NCBI RefSeq assembly: GCF_901000735.1
Contig: NC_081541.1
Location: 32,072,060-32,136,059, forward strand
DNA from: Corylus avellana
Taxonomy: Eukaryota > Streptophyta > Magnoliopsida > Fagales > Betulaceae
Length of the DNA stretch: 64,000 nt
Direction of reading: 5' to 3'
In this document: positions 55,241 to 64,000 of the stretch, one piece after another
Layout: every line of letters starts with the position of its first letter
How positions within the stretch are numbered: the stretch's first letter is position 1
Notes under the pieces: generated by a model
Databases searched by the model: none
What the model was told of the DNA's origin: nothing
What the model saw: only the letters and a program-made list of their open reading frames with translations
Program-made: the position numbers and the translations under genes

Positions 55241-58200
55241 ATGAGGCAGAGGGATGCTCTTTCTTTTACCCTCTTGGCTTGTTTCCTTCTTGTCATAGCC
55301 CCTCTCTTGGCTGCTTCATATGGTTCTTTCTTTCAACTCTATCAAAAACCATCTTTCATTGGTTTTTAAGGACTATTTTTTTGTGGGGTTCTTGTTAAAA
55401 TGAGTTTCCTGTGTTCTATGTTGCAGATGGGCCATTGTATGACCATGCTGCTTACACTGAGGTATATATGAAGAACAAGAGGGAAATAGGCATTAAATTA
55501 GCAGAGATTTTCCCCCCAAGTTCAAGCTCTTCAATGCTGTTACTTACATGTTTGATTATTTGGCAGTGTAAAAAGGAGCCGGAAGAGGCACTTTACAAGG
55601 GAGGGATTCTCAGAGGTCAGCAGCTTGTGAGTGTCCATGGCAGCATTGTTGATTCTGCAAGTAATGCTGCTTATTTTCCGGCTTTCATTTTCTACAATCT
55701 CACCCAGGGCTTTTACTGTTTCTCCAGTTAAGTTCTGCTTTTTCTTCTTTTTCTTCTTGTAATTTTAGATAGAGCGAGAAAACAAAAACAAAAAAAAAAT
55801 TCCGTTGCCGGGACTTGAACCCGGGTCTCTCGGGTGAGAGCCGAGTATCCTGACCAACTAGACTACAACGGATTGTTAGTGCAAGACTCTTATTCGATAT
55901 TCTTACTTTAATAATTTTCCATATATTTTTCGGCCCAAGCCCAATGGGTACCATTTTTTTATGATATTATAATTTGGGCTATTTGGTTTCAAAACTGGGC
56001 TAAGCTTAAGCCTGTGAAGCAGTATGCACTCATTATTTATGGCCTCACAAAAAAGCAATCTGCTTCAAACCCGTGTTTTAGGAAACTACTTAAAATATAT
56101 CATGCCAGTTAGTATGATAAATGGATGTAAAGAGTAAAGTCACAAAAGAACCATTGTGTAGGATTTCATGGTGGGTTACAATTAATAGTCTTTTGGTGGT
56201 TAACAGGTTGGGTGAAGATACAAGGTGCAGAATCAAGTCTCATAAGGGCAAGCCTGAAGACACAAGATGCCATGTACAACTGCATAGGGACTGTCATAGC
56301 AAAGCGTGGATGCTGGTCATTTCTCAAGGGTGGATTTGTCCTAACTTCACCCTCTGATTTCTCTATTCTTTACCTTCAGGTGAATTTAACCTCAATTAAT
56401 TAAGCAACTAAAACATGAAATCTAGTACTTAATGAAATCAACCTTTTTGTTTTGTTCTGTTTCTGTTTCACAGAATTGGGACAATGGGAATGTCAATATA
56501 GCAATTACAAGCGCTTCATTACAGCCATTTACAGAGCAGCAATGGAGAACAAATCAGCAATATATAATCAACACTGTGAGTACTAGAGACATTATGTTGT
56601 TTATTAGAATCAATTATGTTATCAACATTTAAGGATAACATCTTTTGTCTTCCAGCAAAGAAAACGTGCGGTAACAATCCATGTCTCAGATGGACAAGGC
56701 CAAAGGTTGCAAGGGGCAGCTATTAGCATAGAGCAAATCTCCAAAGATTTCCCATTTGGATCTGCAATAGCTAAGACCATTCTCGGAAATTTGCCATATC
56801 AAGTAAGTTTACTTCATTCACGTGCTCTAAAAACATATATTAATTTAATAAATTTTGAAAAGACCAGCTAAAACAAAAATATCATTTTTGTTATCGTGTA
56901 CAACAATGATGAATAATATATAATCGAAAAGAAAAAGATTAAGAGAGAGTCGAGACACAAATTTAACGTGGTTCGGCAATGTGCCTACGTCCACATAGAG
57001 TGCGGCTGTATTTTCCTATTAATGATTCAGGGTTACATCATAACATACACATATATATAATATAACTCTAAACCCTAATTGTACATACGTATTTTAGAAA
57101 TTTCCAAACTACCCGGTACCCTTGCTCTGTGAAAGTCTTCTTAGCCAACCACTGGTGTTCAAATATGAGTCATTAGTTCCAACAATCTTTCGTATTGTTG
57201 CAGAACTGGTTTGTTAAGCGATTCAATGCAGCAGTTTTTGAGAATGAACTCAAGTGGTATGCGACAGAACCCGAACAAGGAAAGGTGAACTACACCATAG
57301 CAGACCAGATGTTGGAATTTGTTCGAGCTAACCAAATCATTGCCAGAGGACACAATATATTCTGGGAGGACCCCAAGTACACGCCGCCATGGGTTCGTGA
57401 TCTTACAGGTTATTAAACTACCACTTATCCTAAAAGCTTAAGTCGATAGGAATTAATCGATGAATTTAATTATTTAATTTATATTCTAACGTAGGTTCTG
57501 AGTTACAATCCGCTGTCAACTCAAGAATACAAAGTCTAATGAGCAACTACAAAGAAGAATTCATTCACTGGGATGTCAGCAATGAAATGCTTCACTTTGA
57601 TTTCTACGAGCAACGGCTTGGGAGTAATGCCACATTGAGTTTCTATGAGATAGCACACAAGTCGGATCCATTGGCAACCCTGGTTATGAATGAATTCAAT
57701 GTGGTGGAGACTTGCAGCGATGTGAATTCCACTGTTGACACCTTCATCTCAAGGCTGAGAGAACTCAAGCGTGGTGGTGCTTCAATGGATGGAGTTGGGC
57801 TTGAGGGTCACTTTACTATACCAAACCCTCCCCTGATGAGAGCTATTATTGACAAATTGGCCACACTAGGGCTTCCCATATGGCTCACAGAGGTGGATAT
57901 TAGCAATACACTTGATAAAGTATCACAGGTGAGCAACTCTAATTCTTACTCTTTAGTCTTTCTCTATAGCTTCCCTTACAAACTGATGCGACATTTATGA
58001 CATCAGTTACCGGCCATGTGACACTTACCACGTCGAGTTACTAACATTTTTTGTACTATGCATAATACCCAATACTATTCTGTAGAACTTCACCCATCAT
58101 GCTTTTATATAAAATTATGAGAAATGCTACGTACCACACAAACATCCTACAAATATCTTACAAAACTGATGTGGTAAGGTCTTACGGTCAATGAATTTTT

Positions 58201-58988
58201 TTTTTCCTTCTCTTTTAACAAGGTTTGATCCAAGGGCTATTAGACCATGTCATGTCAATTTTGCGGGATATTTATATAGTATGTAGTATTACTCTAAAAT
58301 TATTACTTTATTAATTCTATTTTACCTTATGTTTAAATCACATCTTATCTCAAAAGCTTCACTTAATTAATACTTTAACAGTATGTATAAAGATTTTTGG
58401 TAATTTAGGCAGCAAATGTAAGAGAACCCTACATGGGAATTACCTGTCTGAGTAGGTGGCCGAGCAGCTCATAATTTATTTGTACAGATGGATTTCGTTT
58501 GAGTTTTCTCACAATGTAATGCCTGAATTGCTAGAGATCCTTATTGGTACTAACAACATAGACCTCAAATCTTATTGCTCTTGGAAACAAATTTTTGGGA
58601 ACATCAATGAATGTGTGACTCATGGACTTGGGATTTATCTTTTCTAATGCAGTCTATTTACTTAGAAGAAGTATTGAGAGAAGGCTTTTCACACCCTTCA
58701 GTGAACGGGATAATGCTCTGGACTGCACTCCATCCAAATGGGTGTTACCGAATGTGCCTGACCGACAACAATTTTAGAAACCTCCCGGCCGGAGATGTGG
58801 TCGACAAGCTCCTGAAAGAATGGCAAACTGGGGAGGTAAAGGGTGAGACAGACGAGCATGGTTCTTACAGCTTTTATGGCTTCTTAGGAGAATACAAAAT
58901 AAGTGTCCATTATGCCAATAGAACTGCAGTTTCAACCTTGTCCCTTTTTCAAGGTGATGAAACCAGACATTATAATATTCAGTTGTAA
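55241..58988 (+). CDS. Secreted endo-1,4-beta-xylanase, GH10 with N-terminal carbohydrate-binding module, nine exons
   Basis: Predicted to cleave internal beta-1,4 bonds of xylan in the cell wall. Exons: 55241-55322, 55427-55461, 55567-55726, 56207-56379, 56474-56575, 56656-56802, 57204-57408, 57495-57928, 58653-58988. All are GT-AG and in frame, giving 557 residues. Signal peptide about 1-25 (LLACFLLVIAPLLAAS). CBM4_9-type module about 40-185, with YTECKKEPEEALYKGGIL, WVKIQGAES and KRGCWSFLKGGFV. The GH10 barrel covers about 230-520: FENELKWYATE, RGHNIFWEDP, acid/base Glu332 in WDVSNEMLHFDFYEQRLG, nucleophile Glu434 in WLTEVDIS, then GIMLWTALHPNGCY. Both catalytic residues are intact, so it is probably active. 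A tRNA gene lies antisense in intron 3 and a solo LTR in intron 6. Confidence 0.93.
55791..55799 (-). terminator. Pol III terminator of tRNA-Glu
   Basis: A run of nine T on the minus strand directly after the discriminator base. Confidence 0.85.
55800..55872 (-). tRNA. tRNA-Glu (anticodon CTC)
   Basis: Minus-strand cloverleaf: acceptor stem TCCGTTG/CAACGGA (7 of 7 pairs), D arm with an A box (TAGTCTAGTTGGTCAGGA), anticodon stem CTCGG/CCGAG with loop CTCTCAC (anticodon CTC), T arm CCGGG-TTCAAGT-CCCGG with B box GGTTCAAGTCC, discriminator A, no intron. A run of nine T follows on the minus strand (55791-55799), a good Pol III terminator. It lies inside intron 3 (55727-56206) of the xylanase gene, in the opposite orientation. 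Confidence 0.97.
56889..57184 (-). mobile_element. Solo LTR of Copia type (296 bp) in xylanase intron 6
   Basis: Read on the minus strand it runs from TGTTGGAACTAATGACTC to GTACACGATAACA (TG...CA). The flanks ATTTT (56884-56888) and ATCTT (57185-57189) match in 4 of 5 bases, plausible as an old target duplication. It contains GTGGTTCGGCAATGTGCCTA (plus strand), a motif common in plant LTRs. Intron splice sites are intact around it. Confidence 0.55.
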
Positions 58989-60500
58989 CATGTCATAGTA
59001 AAACTATTGTATACACAATTCATGCACTCTTAGGGTGTTCACAATAGAGATTGGTTCAAAAAAACAAAAACAAAAATTGGATTTGGGGAGGGAGGAGAGG
59101 AGAGGGTGTAATTCAGAAATAATTCCAAAGTATTCTAGTCTTCTATTATTGTATAGAGGGTAGAATGGTGACCTTTCAATGTGTTCAATCAACAATCCAC
59201 TATAAGTGGAGCATATTAGTTTGGCCTTACAATATGCAGCTTATATCTCACATCTTCTGCAACTTTTAACTTTAATACATTTTTTATGATACTCCGATGG
59301 ATCGAGTGATGCGGGACAAAAGAAGAATAACATAAAATAAAGATAAATTCATGTTGATCAAAGTTTTATTACTAGCCAATAATGGAGTTTGACAGAATCT
59401 CACTACCAAAAGAAAGACGATTCACAACTCGAAAAAAGAAATCTCATGTCTTAAGAAAGCTTACACAAGACTCCCAATTCCTCATAGGCTTCGTACAGCA
59501 TCACACAATATCTTCATTTTACAAAGAATTGAATTGGTTGAGGCCTTCTCACAATTGACTGCCCAATTACAAAGAATTGCCAATTGTATGGACCTCAATG
59601 GGCATCCAAAAAGTTTTACAGCATATAGTATACCTTTTACATTTGTTTAGCACAGACAGTAATTGGCTTTCCTGTGAACTCCATCTTGTCCTATATGCTG
59701 TCCAATGAACAATTATTGAGCAAACTTTATTCTTTAAAGGGATTTTCTTTTCATTTTATGTTGTCGGTATATGATCAAGATTAGGGCTGTGGGAAGGACC
59801 CACAAACAGAGGAATCCTCCTCAATGTGTTTGCACCATGAAACTTGTTATTCTTGCAACTTAATTATGATTGCAATGTGATTGTGCATCTGAACCTATCA
59901 TTTGATCTATGATTTATGCTAAATTGTGAATTAATAGATTATATCCAAATAAAAGGAAAACTATCATTTGCTTGATAACACTTTCCCTTTTTGCCGCTAT
60001 TTTTTTTCTTTTCAAAACAAAAACAATAAGAAATGACCCAAAACACGCAAAACTGTTCATTTTTATGTCACGTCAAAACGATTTTTTCAAATAAAAAAAA
60101 AGATTAACAGAGCCGAAATATGGATTGGACATTGCTCCACAACTCAACAAAATGATTAAAGTCATCTCCTTTTAATGTTCAACCTACAATTTCAACATCA
60201 TTTGCAATCCCACCAAATGAAATGATAACATGGCGCATTAGTCTTGAAGAAATTCCTTGTTTCAACAGCACACAAAGACAAAAAGGCAAGAAAAACTTGC
60301 AACACCCGCAAGACCGCAAAGTGCCCTATCCAAGACAAAAAGCAGAGCAAAGTATTCACATTACACCGTCTTTCAACAAGCTAACCTCTCTTTACAACAA
60401 AACCCATTACCCCAAAAAAGAAAACGAGTATAAAATTCAGCCCCAAAAACAGGAAATTTGCTCTTGGTTTTTGATTCGCTGTTGCTATTAACTCCACAAT
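58989..60500. other. Intergenic stretch between the xylanase and thaumatin-like genes
   Basis: Starts with the xylanase 3' region. 60222-60491 has an 89-codon frame without recognisable features. No RNA gene or transposon end was found. Confidence 0.5.
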
Positions 60501-60964
60501 GGCAGAGCCTTAAAAAGCTTGAATGTAATATTTCCATAAATAAATAGCAAAACAAACACCTTTAATGTTATATATAACACTGAATATTTTTGGGGGGAAC
60601 CCTAGGGAGTGGATGGTTTACAATCCGGAGGAATCTGTCAGCTTTTTTGAGAAAAGGCCAAAAGCCCCACCCCAGTACCCACTAAGGCTGCAAATCCAAG
60701 ATGCACTCACACAAGCAAAAGCCATGAAATGAGGTCAAGCAGGATGGCCTACACCCAAGCAAAAGATTGAAATTTCCAGCAATTTTCTGTCATACAGGAA
60801 TCATGAGAGAGCTGTGAGAAGATTTATCTGTTCAATTATTTAATCAGACAAGTGGTTCTCGTAAAAACTCTCGCAATTCCCGCTTTCTGCTCGAATCGCT
60901 AACAATTTAGACCATAAATTAAATTGTTAACAAGCCGAACAACAAAATTGCCGGAATCTGTGTC
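60501..60964 (-). other. Probable 3' untranslated region of the thaumatin-like gene
   Basis: Lies directly downstream of the stop codon on the minus strand and is less AT-rich than the neighbouring intergenic DNA. The end of the transcript cannot be fixed. Confidence 0.35.
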
Positions 60965-62591
60965 TTACAAGTAAAGCATTGAGAGGGTAAGAGACAGAGT
61001 AGCCCAGGATATCAATGCAGACTGTAGAGCAGAAGGAGAGAGTGTTCTGGATGAGTCTCCCATGGCTAGACCAGCTAAATATGACCCATCTGCAAACATG
61101 GCTTCTCCAGATCCAGATTCAGATCCAGATCCTGATTGTGATCCTGGTACTGACCCGGACCCGGACCCAGAAACCGAATAACCTGTCCCAGGAACGGAGT
61201 ATTCTGACCCGGACCCCCCCTGTGAGGATGCTGTTGATGTCATTGGCGTTGGATTTGAAGATTTCTGACTGCACACCAGAGATTAGGAGAAACAATAATT
61301 ATTCTTGCAGCAAAAGAATTAAATGGGTCAGGCTCACATTCAAGGCTACTCAACAACCTCCATTAAAGTCCTGATTATCTGATACATATATCCTATATAT
61401 TGAAGCTCATAAAAGATCCTGAACATATAATAAAGATTAAAGAACATCATTAAAGGGTAATCTTTGGCATTATGGCAATTGGATTTGGCTCTATCCCACC
61501 AACCCCCACATGGAGAAAGCTAAAGCTGATTTAATCAAAGGAAAAGAGAATAAAATCTTGGGCATTTGCCACCCACCTTAAAAGAACACACAAATCTTCT
61601 TTCATAGATTCTTTACTAAAAACAGAAATTTGGAAATAAGGATTAACTAACACCCAACCCAAAAAAAAAAAAAAAAAAAGATTGTGTTACCTTGGAGAGG
61701 AAGGGCAAAACGTCACCGTATAATCGGCAGCGGTACACGTGAACGTACTCGTAGCATCATCGTACGCGTAGCTATACGACTTTGGGCACGCGGCCTTGAA
61801 CATTTCGGAGTACACCGACGGCCTGCAAGTGGCGGGAGAGCCGTACGCGCCGCTGCAACAGTATTCCGGGCTCCCGAACGCCTCGCAGGCGCTCTTGCAC
61901 GCGTCTCCGTTCCCGACCCTCAGCTCCGGGGGGCACTGTTGGTTCAGGTCCGAGATGCAACCGGTGGGGGCGCAGAGACCCGCCCCGCCCGAGCCTTCCA
62001 CGATCATGGGCAGGTTATACCCGTCCACCAGGCTCACGTCATAGAAATCCTGACCACCCGACCCGAGTGTGAACTCCGCTAGAGTCGCGGGCGGGGCTGC
62101 TCCAAGCCCATTGCACTCGACTTGGCCGGACCCGCAGTCGGCGGTCAGACAAGACCCGGACCCAGATCCGTCGAAATTGCACCCGGTCCGACCCCAGAAC
62201 CGACCAGACCAGCCCGTAGGGGCTTGGAAGGAGCGTGAGGTTTCCTTGGGGAGCTCGAATCCGGTGGTGTCGAGCCTAGGGCTGCCTGCATTGGCGAGAA
62301 TGCCTGGCCACACGGTGTAGTCACACCTGTTCACAAATGTGAATGTTGCACCTGAAACACCTGCGCACACGTGCACCCAAACACACACACAGAGTAAGTT
62401 TCGCGTGTAAAACTGTGAAAAAAGTGAAGTGAGATGAGAATGTGAGACAAACCCAGATGAGAGAAGGGAAAACCCATCAAGAAAAACCAAGCAAAATTGT
62501 AACTTTATATGTTTTTTTTACCTCTACTGGTAAGAAGCAGAAGAAGAAGGGTGACAGTGTTGAAAGTGGAGCACCAATAGCAGTGGTCCAT
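60965..62591 (-). CDS. Thaumatin-like protein (PR-5 family) with Ser/Gly-rich, probably GPI-anchored C-terminus, three exons
   Basis: Predicted extracellular cell-surface protein of the PR-5/thaumatin family, often linked to defence or wall glucan binding. Exons on the minus strand: 62591-62522, 62360-61691, 61268-60965. GT-AG junctions join in frame to give 347 residues. Signal peptide about 1-24 (TVTLLLLLLTS). The thaumatin domain is about 28-246, with all 16 conserved cysteines and the signature SCLTADCGSGQVECNG. Candidate REDDD-cleft residues lie in SGRFWGRTGC, PPATLAEFTL, DFYDVSLVDGYNLP and CISDLNQQCP. Exon 3 adds a Ser/Gly/Pro linker (GYSVSGSGSGSVPGSQSGSG) and ends in a hydrophobic tail (LISWATLSLTLSMLYL), the layout of GPI-anchored thaumatin-like proteins. 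The exon 1 start gives a signal peptide; reading into intron 1 does not. Confidence 0.93.
61125..61215. repeat. Short coding minisatellite in thaumatin-like exon 3
   Basis: Imperfect CCAGATCCAGAT / GACCCGGACCC units that encode the Ser-Gly linker on the minus strand. Prone to length variation. Confidence 0.7.
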
Positions 62592-62667
62592 CTGGGTTTG
62601 CTTTGTTGGGTTTTCAGTTTTCTTTAGGAGTGGGTTGAGTGTGGTGGTTGTGGGATGTGGATTAGAT

Positions 62668-62686
62668 GGGGGGGGGGGGGGGGGGG
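62668..62686. repeat. G19 homopolymer in the thaumatin-like 5' leader
   Basis: Nineteen G on the plus strand (C on the transcribed message) between the candidate TATA box and the start codon. Homopolymer length is often mis-called. Confidence 0.9.
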
Positions 62687-62925
62687 AAGAGGAGAAAGAA
62701 GAGAGAGGACAATGCCGGGGATTCTACGGCCTGGTAGCCGGAAGGAGTGAAGAAGTGACGACTGCTGACAACAGTGCTCATAAACTGACAAAGATGATCC
62801 TGGGGAGAAGAGCCAGGAAGGAGGGAAGGGAGAGTGAGCACCTGGCCAGTATGTACCCTGTAGCGGAGAAATCCAAATCAAATTTGTAATGTAATGGCAT
62901 CTCTCTGTCACTTTCTTGGATATAG

Positions 62926-62935
62926 TTATATATAG
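62926..62935 (-). promoter_or_regulatory. Candidate TATA box of the thaumatin-like gene
   Basis: CTATATATAA on the minus strand, about 335 bp upstream of the ATG. It would give a 5' leader of roughly 300 nt, chosen by motif and position. Confidence 0.45.
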
Positions 62936-64000
62936 TTTGGTTTTACCCCAATGAGGCCCCTAATTACCGAGTTCTTCTTCCCCCTGCTCGCCTGGTTTTT
63001 TGTTTACAATTAGTTCTCTATTGTTTATTAACACAGTGGTACAACTCTCCACTTGTTGGCAGAAGATAGTCTATTTCATTTAAACCGGATAATATTTACT
63101 TAAGTATATTTAAGAAGTATTTTTGTCATTTTCACTTTTAAAAGAAACAAAAATATCTCTTCATTATAAATAATAGAATATTATCCCGTTCAAAAGAATT
63201 AGAGAGGATCCTAATTCCGACTTTATCATGAAAAAACTCTCAACTCTTGCTTGGGGCATCTTATTTGTTTTAATCATCATTAATTATGCCTATTTTGAAT
63301 CATAGAACACTTTCGAACTTTAGATATATAGTGTTACTTGCTCTATTTCAAAATAGGCATAATGATGATTGGGTGTGAGGAGTTTCTCTCTGCGTGCACC
63401 CGTAATCTAAATGCTTTAATAAAACTTTTCACTCTTAACGGCCATCTCCTAAAAAAAATTGATGTATTAGCCACTACTTCAAATTCACAACACCTATTTG
63501 CAAAAAGAAAACAAATTAAATACGTTAAACAAAACAAATATATATGCCTTCATCTTTCACATAATACATGACTTCAAAATTTACCATTGGCTTTGTTGAT
63601 GCAGTTGATCACATAGCTAACTTTATATCAAGAGTCTCTGAAAAAGAGGTGAGACATAAGATTGGGACTTACTAAGGTTTTCGGTGGAGATATATCTGAT
63701 ACTTAAATTAATACGAAAATCTCTATTTCGAAGAGTTCTTGCTAAGAAAATGATAGAATGCATGAGTATTATGATTGAATAAATATACCTTAAATGGCCT
63801 TCCCTCTATTATGCAGAGTGATTTTCTCTTCATACGACCTTAGTTACATGTGGTCTATTAATTAGGCACGACCCTACTTAAGCATTGCATTTGATTTACG
63901 TTCTCTAGTGTGGTATATCTTTCACCATGTATCACTTGTTGGGGGAAGTATGATTACGGCAAGTAGTGACACTGAATCCCTTATCTCCTAGCAAACTAGA
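62936..64000. other. Intergenic stretch at the right edge of the window
   Basis: AT-rich, no gene recognised. It contains an inverted repeat at 63272-63370. Confidence 0.5.
63272..63370. repeat. Inverted repeat with a 47-nt spacer
   Basis: The left arm AATCATCATTAATTATGCC, TATTTTGAA (63272-63299) pairs with the right arm TTCAAAATAGGCATAATG, ATGATT (63347-63370), except for a 4-nt bulge. It may be a MITE remnant or a small hairpin. Confidence 0.75.

Noticed and set aside
55700..55954. 84-codon minus-strand frame in xylanase intron 3
   Set aside because: It reads through the tRNA-Glu gene; the tRNA structure explains the sequence.
61125..61215. CRISPR-like or satellite array
   Set aside because: Short imperfect coding repeats for a Ser/Gly linker in a eukaryotic gene; no spacers.
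61684..62082. Plus-strand frames over the thaumatin-like exon 2
   Set aside because: Shadows of the minus-strand exon, which carries 16 cysteines and the family signature.
62442..62490. Upstream Met in thaumatin intron 1 as the start of the protein
   Set aside because: It requires reading through intron 1 and gives no good signal peptide; the exon 1 ATG at 62591 joins in frame by GT-AG splicing.

Overview
This window is plant nuclear DNA, most likely from a eudicot (species not identified). The evidence is spliced GT-AG genes, AT-rich repeat-laden intergenic DNA, plant-specific gene families (an NFD4/nodulin-like MFS transporter, a GH10 xylanase with a carbohydrate-binding module, a 16-cysteine thaumatin-like protein) and typical plant transposons (Copia, PIF/Harbinger, hAT, Mutator-like foldback elements, a tRNA-derived SINE and L1-type LINE remnants).

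Bases 1 to about 40350 contain no convincing host gene. They form a mosaic array of related blocks: A (1-7819), B (about 7920-14300), C (14310-20568), D (about 23395-32575) and E (about 32583-40352). The blocks share landmarks in the same order and differ by insertions whose empty sites can be read in a sister block. A and C carry the same decayed Copia element with the same 5-bp target duplication and the same internal gag deletion, so the locus was copied after insertion and decay. Block A has a 1.34-kb solo LTR nested in the Copia 3' LTR. Between C and D lies a 2.7-kb minus-strand fragment of a caulimovirid-like polyprotein (movement protein, then protease) that abuts a (TA)n tract. D and E are near-identical neighbours; E has an extra 1.5-kb hAT element and D an extra 234-bp Harbinger MITE. 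Seven runs of N fall mostly at block junctions or inside inverted repeats, so part of the apparent tandem structure could be an assembly or haplotype artefact.

Bases 40453-47290 hold two diverged copies of a segment with LINE reverse-transcriptase remnants, plus foldback elements. One foldback is missing from the sister copy, and another carries a nested 461-bp hAT MITE.

Bases 47291-64000 are genic: a four-exon NFD4-like MFS transporter (+, 47291-52009), a nine-exon secreted endo-1,4-beta-xylanase (+, 55241-58988) with a tRNA-Glu(CTC) gene antisense inside intron 3, and a three-exon thaumatin-like protein with a Ser/Gly-rich, probably GPI-anchored tail (-, 60965-62591). The last two are predicted to act at the cell wall or surface. 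There is no sign of co-regulation.
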